Notes: generated by a model from the letters alone, not told the origin. Counted from the stretch's first letter, positions 1-7,219 are shown. The stretch: 11,397 bases of DNA from Bin5 sp034428395 (GCA_034428395.1 DAOUHX010000531.1:1-11397), one strand, 5' to 3'. Numbers and translations: made by a program.

Positions 1-334
1 CAATCACCAACTCAATTCGCACGACCGTCCGCTGATATTTCCCCAGCGCCGGGAAGAAATCGATAATGATAATCCGCATACCGTTAAAGGCGTGATAGAT
101 GACGCCGAAGCCCAGAAAAATCTCCAGCAGCTTGGCAGGCGGCGACGTGTACAGGTACTTATGCACCCATTCATACGGCCCCGGCCCGATGGCAGCGATG
201 AAAATGCTGACTATGTGCATATAGAGGAAGAGTACGATGCCGAGCCCGCTGGCCCGGTGTAGAATCCAGGCCCACTGGCCCTCCGCTCCTCTGTAGGTAA
301 TGCTCCTGTAGATCGATGCTGCCAGAGCAGCCAT
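1..334 (-). CDS. sdhC: Succinate dehydrogenase cytochrome b subunit (SdhC), 5' part, cut by window edge
   Basis: Membrane anchor of succinate dehydrogenase/fumarate reductase (complex II), which passes electrons from succinate to quinone in the cytoplasmic membrane. Only the first 111 codons are in the window. The start at 334 is fixed by a strong SD (AGGAGGT, complement of 343-349) 8 nt upstream. Visible features: the HRxSG motif at residues 26-30 (R27 matches the quinone-site Arg31 of E. coli SdhC by motif), a first hydrophobic helix at about 24-49 with H40, and a second at about 68-93 with H81 in HxxNGxRxxxxD (81-92). H81 is the likely axial heme b ligand by family knowledge. A third helix should begin after residue 103, beyond the window. 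sdhA and sdhB would be expected further along the minus strand, outside the window. It has its own promoter, so it is not simply read through from icd. Confidence 0.88.
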   Translation of the reverse strand, partial: MAALAASIYRSITYRGAEGQWAWILHRASGLGIVLFLYMHIVSIFIAAIGPGPYEWVHKYLYTSPPAKLLEIFLGFGVIYHAFNGMRIIIIDFFPALGKYQRTVVRIELVI

Positions 335-424
335 AGGCTGGGACCTCCTTTTCGCCGCAAGCGAAATGGCGACTGGAGTTGCGTTCAGGATCCTCTTACG
401 TGTTGAACAGGAAGTTGCATTCGA

Positions 425-453
425 ATCATAATCTTGACCCGTGATCCTGTCAA
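425..453 (-). promoter_or_regulatory. Sigma70-type promoter of the sdh operon
   Basis: On the minus strand, -35 TTGACA (448-453, perfect consensus), a 17-bp spacer and -10 TATGAT (425-430, 5 of 6). Transcription should start near 418, giving a leader of about 84 nt before the sdhC ATG at 334. The match and spacing are seen directly; activity is inferred. Confidence 0.75.
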
Positions 454-520
454 TTCAGGGCGGGGAACAACAGGGGCCGGAGACGCGTGCCGCGGTATGT
501 CAGGGAAGTGTCGCGAAAGA

Positions 521-549
521 GGTGGCCCTCGCACTCGGCACAGGCCACC
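521..549 (-). terminator. Possible terminator hairpin downstream of icd
   Basis: Perfect 7-bp inverted repeat GGTGGCC (521-527) and GGCCACC (543-549) with a 15-nt loop, starting about 34 nt after the icd stop and before the sdh promoter. There is no clear U-run, so as a factor-independent terminator it is weak; the position is its main support. Confidence 0.3.
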
Positions 550-582
550 CCCAGTTCGTTCGCTCCTCTATGGCGGGCAACA

Positions 583-1848
583 CTACATATTGTCGATCAG
601 CGCCCGGCCAAACTCGCTGCACTTGAGCAGCGTCGCGCCCTCCATCAAACGCTCAAAGTCATAAGTCACACGCTTCTGGCCAATGGTTCGCTCCATCGCA
701 CTGATGATCAGGTCGGCGGCCTCGTTCCAACCCAGATGACGCAGCATCATTTCGCCCGAGAGGATCACAGAGGACGGGTTGACCTTGTCCTGGCCGGTAT
801 ATTTGGGAGCCGTGCCGTGCGTGGCCTCGAAGATGGCGCGGCCGGTCTCGTAGTTGATGTTGGCGCCGGGCGCGATTCCGATGCCGCCCACCTGCGCGGC
901 CAGGGCGTCGCTGATGTAGTCGCCGTTCAGGTTGAGCGTCGCCACGACGTCGTACTCGGCCGGGCGGGTCAGGATCTGCTGCAGCATCGAGTCGGCGATG
1001 ACATCCTTTACGATGACGTTGCCACCGTCCGCCGCGGGCAGCTGGCGCCAGGGACCGCCGTCAAGCAGTTGCGCGTCAAAGCTGCGATCGGCAGTCTCAT
1101 AACCCCAGTTACGGAAGGCGCCCTCGGTGAACTTCATGATGTTGCCCTTATGCACCAGGGTCACACTCTCGCGCCCGTTATCGAGCGCGTATTGAATGGC
1201 GGCGCGCACGAGGCGGTCGGTGCCCTCCCGGCTGACCGGCTTAAGCCCGAAACCGGCGCTGTCGGGAAAGCGCACCTTGGAGAATCGTTCGGCGAAAGCC
1301 GCGCTGAACAGCTCTTTGAAGCGTTCGGTCTCCTCTTCACCGTCTTCAAACTCGATGCCGGCGTAGATGTCCTCCGTGTTCTCGCGAAATATCACCATGT
1401 CGACGAGCTCCGGCCGTTTGACCGGGCTGGGAACGCCGCTGAAGTATCGCACGGGGCGTACACAGGCGTAGAGATCGAGCCGCTGGCGCAGCGCGACATT
1501 GATGCTGCGGATGCCGCCGCCGACCGGCGTAGTCAGGGGACCCTTGAGAGCGACCATGTAATCGTCGATGGCGTCGAGGGTTTCCTGGGGAAGCCATACG
1601 ATTTCGCCGTAGACGTCATTGGCCTTGTCTCCGGCGTAAACTTCCATCCAGACAATGCTCTTCCGGCCGCTGTACGCCTTTGCCACCGCGGCATCCAGCA
1701 CAGGCTGGCTCGCCGCCCAGATGTCCGGTCCGGTGCCGTCGCCTTCGATGAAGCAGACGATAGGATTGTCCGGCACCTGCAGGTTTCCGTTCGGGTCGAT
1801 GCCGATCTTCCTGCCTTCGCCGGGAACGGCAATCCGCTCATAGACCAT
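583..1848 (-). CDS. icd: NADP-dependent isocitrate dehydrogenase
   Basis: Oxidatively decarboxylates isocitrate to 2-oxoglutarate in the TCA cycle, reducing NADP+. The 421-residue protein is close in length and sequence to the E. coli homodimeric enzyme (416 aa). Substrate-site residues are present: S115 and N117 in GGIRSINVALRQ, R121, R131, R155, Y162 and K234. The metal-binding aspartates are D285, D310 and D314. S115 corresponds to E. coli Ser113, the site phosphorylated by AceK, though no aceK is in the window. Cofactor choice is readable: K349-Y350, V356, Y396 and R400 match the E. coli NADP-selecting set (K344, Y345, V351, Y391, R395), so NADP rather than NAD is expected. The start at 1848 has GGGAGG about 10 nt upstream. 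It lies 39 nt downstream of the SDR gene on the same strand, probably cotranscribed. Confidence 0.95.
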   Translation of the reverse strand: MVYERIAVPGEGRKIGIDPNGNLQVPDNPIVCFIEGDGTGPDIWAASQPVLDAAVAKAYSGRKSIVWMEVYAGDKANDVYGEIVWLPQETLDAIDDYMVALKGPLTTPVGGGIRSINVALRQRLDLYACVRPVRYFSGVPSPVKRPELVDMVIFRENTEDIYAGIEFEDGEEETERFKELFSAAFAERFSKVRFPDSAGFGLKPVSREGTDRLVRAAIQYALDNGRESVTLVHKGNIMKFTEGAFRNWGYETADRSFDAQLLDGGPWRQLPAADGGNVIVKDVIADSMLQQILTRPAEYDVVATLNLNGDYISDALAAQVGGIGIAPGANINYETGRAIFEATHGTAPKYTGQDKVNPSSVILSGEMMLRHLGWNEAADLIISAMERTIGQKRVTYDFERLMEGATLLKCSEFGRALIDNM

Positions 1849-1887
1849 CAGTGTTTCGCCTCCCTATGGAGATAAGTGAATCTGTTG

Positions 1888-2685
1888 TTAGGCCAGGTCT
1901 TTCTCTACTTGTGCTACCCACTGCGCATCTGCGCGGCTGAAGATTTCGCCGGAACAGTGCCGGCTCCAGGGACCGACCAACCAATAGATCAGGCGCGCGG
2001 CCGATTCCGGGGTCAGAAGTTCGCCGCGACGGTGGGCCTCATGGAAGCGGCTGAAGTCCAGACTGGAGCCGTGCGTGTCGACGCTACGAATGTCGGCCTG
2101 CATTTCAGTGTCGACCATGCCGGGGGAAAGCGCGTTGACGGTCACGCCGCTTTTTCGCTCGGCCTGCAGCTCCACGGCGAGGCAGCGTGTGAGCATATTG
2201 AGCCCCGCCTTCGACGCGCAGTAGGCGCTCCAGCCGGGCGATGGATTCTGACCCGCCCCGCTGGAAACGTTGACGATGCGGCCATAGCCCTGGTCGAGCA
2301 TCACGGGCAGCACGTTGCGCGCCATCTGGAAGGGGCCGACCAGATTGCAGTGGATGTTGTAGGCCCATTCTTCGGGATCGGCCTCGAAAACATGGTCGAC
2401 CGGCCAGACGACCGCGGCGTTGTTCACCAGGATGTCGACCCGATCATACTGCGTCAGGGCCGCTTCAACGACCTCCTCGATCTGCTCGGCGCTGGAGACA
2501 TCGCAGGGCACGGCGATGGCGCGCCCGCCACTCCTGCGGATCTCACCGGCTACGACTTCGATCTGGTCTTCACTGCGCGCGCTGAGGACGACGTTCGCGC
2601 CGACCTCGGCAAGCAGACGGCCGGCGGCCGCGCCGATTCCCCGACCCCCGCCGGTGACAATCGCAACCTGCCCCTGAAGTTTCAT
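1888..2685 (-). CDS. Short-chain dehydrogenase/reductase (SDR), classical type
   Basis: NAD(P)(H)-dependent oxidoreductase of the classical SDR family, 265 aa; the substrate cannot be read from sequence. The Rossmann cofactor motif TGGGRGIG is at residues 11-18, D62 falls in the adenine-pocket position, and NNAA starts at 88. The catalytic tetrad is complete: N114, S142 (S141 next to it), Y155 and K159 in YxxxK, followed by SPGMVDTEM (187-195). The C-terminal 60 residues, the usual substrate region, end in an unusual FSRADAQWV stretch. The start is chosen at MKLQGQ because the fold begins there. An in-frame ATG at 2706 would add 7 residues and an ORF start at 2805 would add 40; neither adds a recognisable SD or fold. 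FabG-like activity is possible but nothing nearby supports it except a distant fabF in another transcription unit. It lies just upstream of icd. Confidence 0.85.
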   Translation of the reverse strand: MKLQGQVAIVTGGGRGIGAAAGRLLAEVGANVVLSARSEDQIEVVAGEIRRSGGRAIAVPCDVSSAEQIEEVVEAALTQYDRVDILVNNAAVVWPVDHVFEADPEEWAYNIHCNLVGPFQMARNVLPVMLDQGYGRIVNVSSGAGQNPSPGWSAYCASKAGLNMLTRCLAVELQAERKSGVTVNALSPGMVDTEMQADIRSVDTHGSSLDFSRFHEAHRRGELLTPESAARLIYWLVGPWSRHCSGEIFSRADAQWVAQVEKDLA

Positions 2686-2957
2686 GGATGTTCGGCGCTG
2701 CGCCATGGTTGTGTCGCGCGTTGCCGCCGCGCAATCTGAACGCGAACGGCCTGTCCTTGTGAACGGCAGACCTGATTCTACTGCAGGCCTCAATCGGGCG
2801 CTCAATCGTTGTGAAGTTTACCAGAAGCGCGCCAATTTCATAATTTTTGGGTTGCCGAATACTGTTATGCCGCAGCGCGTGGGATAATATCCAAGGTGGC
2901 GCAGGGAAAGGGCGCCCGTGACATAGTTTCTGGACGTGTAAAGAGGAACGAATTCAA
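2686..2957. promoter_or_regulatory. Divergent intergenic region between the SDR gene and the small membrane protein
   Basis: 272 bp that must hold promoters for both directions. Minus strand: a weak candidate with -10 TAGAAT (complement of 2775-2780) and TTGAGC upstream at a long 19-bp spacing. Within it the octamer CTCAATCG occurs twice at 2789-2796 and 2801-2808, 12 bp apart. Plus strand: GATAATAT at 2883-2890 looks like a -10 but lacks a convincing -35. An AT-rich patch lies at 2834-2850. No RNA gene or ORF is recognised. Confidence 0.35.
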
Positions 2958-3362
2958 ATGTACAATTTCATGACAGAGGCCCATGACGGATGGCACTATC
3001 TTGCTTCGCTGTCGCTGGCCATAGCGGTAGTTGTCTTTCTGGTCAACTGGCTGCGAGGCCAGACGTGGGGCCGGCTGGAACAGATTGTCGGCACCGTTGC
3101 CGTCATCGTCGTGGACATTCAGCTGCTGCTTGGATTGATTCTGTGGGGCGTGGGCGCGAGCATGGGCATCGTAGGAGCCAACGCCGCGCGCACGATCGAA
3201 CACCCGCTCACAATGCTGATCGCCATCATCCTGCTGCACGCCGGCTGGGTCTGGACGAAACGGGCCGATGAGTCAGTGCGGCTGCGCAATGGTGCGGTGA
3301 CCTTTGTCGTCGTGGGGCTTCTCGTGCTGGCCGGCCTGAACCGCATCGGGGTAATCTTTTAA
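2958..3362 (+). CDS. Small four-helix membrane protein, cytochrome b-like, function unknown
   Basis: 134 residues with four hydrophobic helices at about 12-31, 41-64, 82-99 and 113-133, so an inner-membrane protein. Three positions stand out: H9 in AHDGW just before helix 1, H82 in EHP at the start of helix 3 and H94 in LLHAG inside helix 3, plus DIQLLLGLILW (53-63) in helix 2. This resembles a family of short Bacteroidetes and Chloroflexi membrane proteins often labelled 'cytochrome B' from pattern alone; I recognise the pattern but not a proven function. Heme binding by the histidines is an inference. The start at 2958 has AGGA 10 nt upstream. It is transcribed alone, divergent from the SDR gene and convergent with fabF. 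Confidence 0.75.
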   Translation: MYNFMTEAHDGWHYLASLSLAIAVVVFLVNWLRGQTWGRLEQIVGTVAVIVVDIQLLLGLILWGVGASMGIVGANAARTIEHPLTMLIAIILLHAGWVWTKRADESVRLRNGAVTFVVVGLLVLAGLNRIGVIF

Positions 3363-3372
3363 GGCCGGGACG

Positions 3373-3403
3373 GCCAGGCGTAGTTGCCCTTGCTGCGCCT
3401 GGC
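3373..3403. terminator. Hairpin between convergent genes, likely two-way terminator
   Basis: GCCAGGCG (3373-3380) pairs perfectly with CGCCTGGC (3396-3403). The stem can extend inward by A-T, G-C and G-U pairs to leave a short loop. It starts 11 nt after the membrane protein stop and lies 46 nt past the convergent fabF stop. Neither side has a strong U-run, so efficiency is uncertain. Confidence 0.5.
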
Positions 3404-3448
3404 GTTAACTCGCCTGTTCAAGCCCGGGCGTTTCGTTACCGAACTCGA

Positions 3449-4678
3449 TCAGCCGTCGTACTCGCTGAAGACGGCCACGACGTTCTGTCCGCCGAAACCG
3501 AAGGCGTTGACGATCGCGCGCCGCACAGGATAGGAGATGGACGCGTTGCCGACGACATCGACGCCCAGCGCCGGGTCTTCGGTATAGTTGATCGTCGGCG
3601 GGATCCTGTTCTCGCGAATCGCCATGACCGCGGCGAGTGCCGATTCGGCGCCGGCGGCCCCCAGCGCGTGGCCGACCATGCACTTGATGCTGGTCGTTTT
3701 CGGCGTCGGCTGACCGAAGACTTCCCGGATGGCAAGGGCCTCGACCTCGTCGTTCAGCTCGGTGCCGGTGCCGTGGGCCAGGATGACGTCGACATCCTCG
3801 GCGGCGACGTCAGAATAGCGCAGGGCCTTGCGGATGGCGCGGCTGGCGCCGTCTGCACTGGGGTCCGGCGCGGTCAGATGATAGGCGTCGCCGGTCAACG
3901 CGCCGCCAAGCACTTCAGCGTAGATCTCGGCGCCGCGTGCCTTGGCGTGCTCCTCGGTCTCCATGATCATCGTGACCGCCCCTTCACCGCTAACAAACCC
4001 GTTGCGGTCGATGGAGAATGGACGGCAGGCCTTCTCCGGAATGTGCGTGTCCTTCGACAACGGTCCCATGTTGCCGAAGGCGGCAAAAGTCAACATGGAG
4101 ATGGCCGACTCGGTGCCGCCGGCGATCATGACATCGGCTTCGCCCCGCTGTAAGAAGTGATATGCCTCCAGAATCGAGTAATGGCCGCTGGCGCACGCGG
4201 CCGCACTGGTCATTACCGGCCCGCGTGCGCCGACCGCCATCGAGACGACACAACTGGCCGCGTTGGCCATGGCGCTGGGAACGACAAAGGGCCCGACCGT
4301 CTTCCATGACTTTTGGACCAGCTTTTCGGTGGCGAACTCGATCTCTATGATCCCGCCGCCGCCGGTCGCCATCATGACGCCGACCTCATCCCGGTTCTCC
4401 TCGTTGATCTCCAGCCCGGCGTCGGAAAGGGCCTGAACCGTCGAAGCGACGGCAAACTGCGTCGCACGGGCCGTGCGGCGTATGACCTTGCGGTCCATGT
4501 ACTGCCGAGCGTCGAACTCCTTCACCTCGCAGGCGATGTTGTACGGCATTTCGGCGGCGTCAAACAAAGTAAGTGGACCGGCGCCGGACTTGCCGATGAG
4601 GAGGTTTTGCCAAAAGGTACAGGGGTCATTGCCAATGGGTGTGATCGCGCCCATGCCTGTGATCACAATCCGTTTCAT
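3449..4678 (-). CDS. fabF: Beta-ketoacyl-ACP synthase II (KAS II, FabF-type)
   Basis: Condenses acyl groups with malonyl-ACP to elongate fatty acids in the cytoplasm. 409 aa, normal for FabF (about 410). The thiolase-fold catalytic set is complete: nucleophile C162 in AACASG, H302 in AHGTGT, H337 in GHALGAAG, and K332 five residues before H337. The C-terminal glycine-rich loop reads FGFGGQN (393-399), with Q where many FabF proteins have T. The retained Cys argues against a chain-length factor. The start at 4678 has purine-rich AAGGAAGGA just upstream. Its own promoter lies at 4832-4860. No acpP, fabD, fabG or fabH is adjacent, so its role in bulk synthesis rather than a special lipid or polyketide is inferred from family similarity only. 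Confidence 0.9.
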   Translation of the reverse strand: MKRIVITGMGAITPIGNDPCTFWQNLLIGKSGAGPLTLFDAAEMPYNIACEVKEFDARQYMDRKVIRRTARATQFAVASTVQALSDAGLEINEENRDEVGVMMATGGGGIIEIEFATEKLVQKSWKTVGPFVVPSAMANAASCVVSMAVGARGPVMTSAAACASGHYSILEAYHFLQRGEADVMIAGGTESAISMLTFAAFGNMGPLSKDTHIPEKACRPFSIDRNGFVSGEGAVTMIMETEEHAKARGAEIYAEVLGGALTGDAYHLTAPDPSADGASRAIRKALRYSDVAAEDVDVILAHGTGTELNDEVEALAIREVFGQPTPKTTSIKCMVGHALGAAGAESALAAVMAIRENRIPPTINYTEDPALGVDVVGNASISYPVRRAIVNAFGFGGQNVVAVFSEYDG

Positions 4679-4999
4679 ACCATCCTTCCTTCTTCATCCA
4701 AATCGCGTCTCTTTTGCGCAGATACAGTTTCCAGGCAGCGGCACGAATCGGGGACGCAGAACTCAATCGGCACAAACGCCATAGGCGCCAGTTGGATTTC
4801 CTGCGATCGTCTTGCGGGCAGAATTCCGAAAATTATAGAGGAGAGCTTTCATGACGTCAAGAACTGTGGCCGATTTTTGGAAGAGTCTGTGGTTCGCGGG
4901 CGGTAATCCGAAGAGTAATGCACAGGTCCAAAAGCGGAAGAAGGGCTCCGGGCTCGCACAGCACGGCGTTTGCCCTGGTAGTCACACTGTCGGCGGGCG
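4679..4999 (-). other. Gene-free stretch: fabF leader and upstream region
   Basis: 321 bp between pyrB and fabF. Positions 4679-4825 would be a fabF leader of about 147 nt, containing a small inverted repeat CGCC-ATA-GGCG but no recognised riboswitch. Positions 4832-4860 hold the fabF promoter. From 4861 to the pyrB stop at 5000 I see no clear terminator and no gene. A plus-strand ORF at 4851-5072 has an SD-like GGAGA before it, but that sequence is the promoter spacer read on the other strand. Confidence 0.5.
4832..4860 (-). promoter_or_regulatory. Near-consensus sigma70-type promoter of fabF
   Basis: On the minus strand, -35 TTGACG (4855-4860, 5 of 6), a 17-bp spacer and -10 TATAAT (4832-4837, perfect). 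The predicted start near 4825 gives a leader of about 147 nt. It separates fabF from the upstream pyr operon. Confidence 0.75.
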
Positions 5000-5941
5000 T
5001 TACGCTTTGCCCAGCAGCGCAGCGAGCAGCGCCATCCGTATATACATACCGTTGCGCATTTGCCGGAAGTAGGCGGCGCGGGGATCGTCATCCATGGCGT
5101 AGCTGATCTCGCCCACCCGCGGCAGCGGATGCATGATGATCATCTTCCTCCTGGCCTGCGCCATCAGCTCGCCGTCGACAATAAAGAAATCTTTGACCCT
5201 GTCGTATTCGGCCAGGTCGGTGAAGCGCTCTCTTTGCACACGCGTCATGTAGAGCACATCCGTCTCGCCGATGACCGAGTTCAAGTCCTGCATCTGCCGG
5301 CATGAATGCCCCGAAGCCTCGACCGCCTCGATCAGATCGGCTGGCAGCCGCAGAATCTCCGGGCTGACGAATACAAAGGAGACGTCGTAGTTGAGCAGCA
5401 GTTTGGTCAGACTGTGGACGGTACGGCCGAAGCGCAGGTCGCCGACCATCACGATTGTCAGGCCGTCGATCTGTTGCAACTCTTCTTGCACGGTGAAGAG
5501 ATCGAGAAGGGCCTGCGTCGGATGCTCGCCGATCCCGTCACCGGCGTTGATAACCGGCTTTTCGGCGTAGTAGGCGGCCGTGGCCGCGGCGCCCACTTCG
5601 GGATGGCGAATAACGATTACGTCGGCGTAACACTCGAGCGTGCGGACGGTGTCGGGCAGGCTCTCCCCCTTGCTGACCGAGCTGTATTGGACGTTGTTGA
5701 TCGGGATGACCTGGCCGCCGAGGCGCTGCATGGCCGCGGTAAAACTGGAACTGGTCCGCGTTGACGGCTCATAGAAAAGGTTGGCCAGAATCTTGCCCTG
5801 CAGCAGCTCCGCGCCGCCGAACCGCTCGACCAATACCCGCATTTCGTGCGCGACCCCGAAAATCGCATTCAAAGCGGCCCGATCAAATTGATCGACGCTG
5901 AGAATGTCCTGCCCCGCGAAACTCTCTATCGTATCTGCCAT
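5000..5941 (-). CDS. pyrB: Aspartate carbamoyltransferase catalytic subunit
   Basis: Joins carbamoyl phosphate and L-aspartate to N-carbamoyl-aspartate, the committed step of pyrimidine synthesis. 313 aa against 311 in E. coli. The carbamoyl phosphate loop STRTS is at residues 60-64. S90 and K91 form the swinging loop borrowed from the neighbouring subunit, R112-H113 sit in IRHPE, and H140, Q143 and R173 follow. The aspartate loop TRVQRER (233-239) includes R234 and Q236, and HPLPR is at 271-275. All catalytic residues are present, so it should be an active trimer. It starts 24 nt after the dihydroorotase stop with GGAGGA about 10 nt before the ATG. No pyrI regulatory subunit gene follows, unlike enterobacterial pyrBI; pyrI could be elsewhere, or the enzyme may work alone or with PyrC. 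Confidence 0.94.
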   Translation of the reverse strand: MADTIESFAGQDILSVDQFDRAALNAIFGVAHEMRVLVERFGGAELLQGKILANLFYEPSTRTSSSFTAAMQRLGGQVIPINNVQYSSVSKGESLPDTVRTLECYADVIVIRHPEVGAAATAAYYAEKPVINAGDGIGEHPTQALLDLFTVQEELQQIDGLTIVMVGDLRFGRTVHSLTKLLLNYDVSFVFVSPEILRLPADLIEAVEASGHSCRQMQDLNSVIGETDVLYMTRVQRERFTDLAEYDRVKDFFIVDGELMAQARRKMIIMHPLPRVGEISYAMDDDPRAAYFRQMRNGMYIRMALLAALLGKA

Positions 5942-5965
5942 GTGGACCCTTCCTCCGGCCTCCCG

Positions 5966-7114
5966 TTACTGTTCGCTGTCTTGAAAAAGGACGCGCCCAC
6001 TGCCCGGCGCGGCCAGCACCTGTTCGCCGTCGAAGACGGTCTCGCCCCGCAAGACGACCCTCTGCACGCGGCCCTTCACCTGCCGCCCGGCAAAAGGGGT
6101 CCAGCCGCAACGGGCCCGCGTGCGCTCGTCGCTCAACACATGCACGGCATCCACATCCACCTCGACCCACGTCTGCGGCTGCTCGGGCAATGCATAGATA
6201 CGGCGCGGATTCTCGACGCAGCGCAGCAGCAGATCGTCCAGTTCAAGCCGGCCCGCGTCCACGGCTGTCAAAAGCAGAGGCAGCATCGTTTCAACGCCGG
6301 GGACGCCCGGCAGCGGGGGCCGGTCGGATGAGGCCGGCAGGTCCTCTGCCATGCCCTTTTCCGGAAGAGTATGGGGCGCATGATCGGTGGCGAAAATATC
6401 AATCACGTCCAGATTTTCCCACAATGACGCGACATCGTCGGGCGCCGCCAGCCTCGGCCGCATATCAAAGCGGTTTCCGCCGCGATTGAACGCCTCTTCA
6501 CTCAGGAAGAGGTGATGCGGCGTCGCCTCGCAGGTGACTGGAAGACCCTTCTCCTTGGCCGCGCGAATCAGCTCGATCTCGCTGCGGCGGCTGACATGGA
6601 CGACGTGGAGCGGCACTCCGTAGAGATGACTGAGGCTGAGGCAGACGGGAACCATCAGGTCCTCGGCGTGGACGGCGATGGGACCAAGTGACTTGGAGGG
6701 AGATGCGGCCGGTCGCCAGCCATCCAGCTCGGCCGCGCCCGCCGCCCACGTCCGAAAGAGGCGGTGGAGCAGGCCCAGCTCCTCAATGCGAAGACTGCCA
6801 AAGGTCTCGTTGACGTAGATCTTGAGCCCGCACGCCCGCGTCGCCGCCGGCAGATAGGCGTCAAGTTCGGCCACGGTCGCGCCGACAAACAACCCCACAT
6901 CACACACGGCCTTCGCCCGGGCCAGGTCGACCTTCGCCTGCAGCCGCCGCGGGGTCGAGGTGGGCGGCTCGGTGTTGGGCATGTCCAGCACGGTTGTGAC
7001 ACCGCCGGCCAGTGCCGCGCACGTGCCGGAATGCAAGTCCTCTTTGTGCGTATAGCCCGGCTCGCGCAGGTGGACGTGCGCATCAATAAGACCGGGCAGC
7101 CGTATGGTCGCCAT
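5966..7114 (-). CDS. pyrC: Dihydroorotase, animal CAD-like type
   Basis: Reversibly cyclises carbamoyl-aspartate to dihydroorotate. 382 aa, amidohydrolase fold. Metal ligands are visible: H13 and H15 in DAHVHLREPG, the carboxylatable K98 in GLKIYVNETF, H149 in VHAED, H173 in VVHVSRR and D244 in TDHAPHT; N47 in MPNTEPP is a substrate contact. The flexible-loop T104-F105 matches the CAD pattern. The protein opens directly at the LPGLIDAHVHLREPG strand and lacks the roughly 50-residue N-terminal part usual in type I bacterial enzymes, and its C-terminus (WTPFAGRQVKG...RRIYALP context) also follows the CAD domain. Compared with my memory of human CAD it has insertions near residues 123-142 and 254-264. 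The promoter at 7148-7176 puts the RNA start near 7141, so the short N-terminus is probably real. It is the first gene of the pyrC-pyrB operon. Confidence 0.92.
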   Translation of the reverse strand: MATIRLPGLIDAHVHLREPGYTHKEDLHSGTCAALAGGVTTVLDMPNTEPPTSTPRRLQAKVDLARAKAVCDVGLFVGATVAELDAYLPAATRACGLKIYVNETFGSLRIEELGLLHRLFRTWAAGAAELDGWRPAASPSKSLGPIAVHAEDLMVPVCLSLSHLYGVPLHVVHVSRRSEIELIRAAKEKGLPVTCEATPHHLFLSEEAFNRGGNRFDMRPRLAAPDDVASLWENLDVIDIFATDHAPHTLPEKGMAEDLPASSDRPPLPGVPGVETMLPLLLTAVDAGRLELDDLLLRCVENPRRIYALPEQPQTWVEVDVDAVHVLSDERTRARCGWTPFAGRQVKGRVQRVVLRGETVFDGEQVLAAPGSGRVLFQDSEQ

Positions 7115-7147
7115 CTTTCGCCTGCCTATTTCAGAACAAACTGCCCC

Positions 7148-7176
7148 ATTTTACTTGAATGCTTTAGATGCGGCAA
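7148..7176 (-). promoter_or_regulatory. Promoter of the pyrC-pyrB operon
   Basis: On the minus strand, -35 TTGCCG (7171-7176), a 17-bp spacer and -10 TAAAAT (7148-7153). The predicted start near 7141 leaves a leader of only about 27 nt before the pyrC ATG at 7114. That is too short for a PyrR-type attenuator, so any control should act at initiation or elsewhere. Confidence 0.65.
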
Positions 7177-7204
7177 CAGGCACCCGCCGCCGGCTTGGCG
7201 ATAC

Positions 7205-7219
7205 ACCGCCCGGGGCGGT
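7205..7219. promoter_or_regulatory. Inverted repeat between divergent pyr and hem promoters, possible operator
   Basis: ACCGCC (7205-7210), a CGG centre and GGCGGT (7214-7219) form perfect 6-bp arms. It lies 5 bp upstream of the hemC -35 and about 28 bp upstream of the pyrC -35. A protein bound here could touch both promoters. The repeat is seen directly; the regulatory role is inferred and chance is possible in GC-rich DNA. Confidence 0.3.

Noticed and set aside
487..1875. 462-aa plus-strand ORF opposite icd
   Set aside because: It is the antisense of a clear NADP isocitrate dehydrogenase. Long open antisense frames are common in GC-rich DNA, and its composition (Val/Arg/Asp/Ala-rich, no motif) looks non-coding.
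1876..2739. 287-aa plus-strand ORF opposite the SDR gene
   Set aside because: Antisense shadow of an SDR with a complete catalytic tetrad; no domain recognised and no SD.
4851..5072. 73-aa plus-strand ORF with GGAGA 7 nt before its ATG
   Set aside because: The SD and ATG lie inside the fabF promoter spacer read on the other strand, the product shows no motif, and it runs into the antisense of pyrB.
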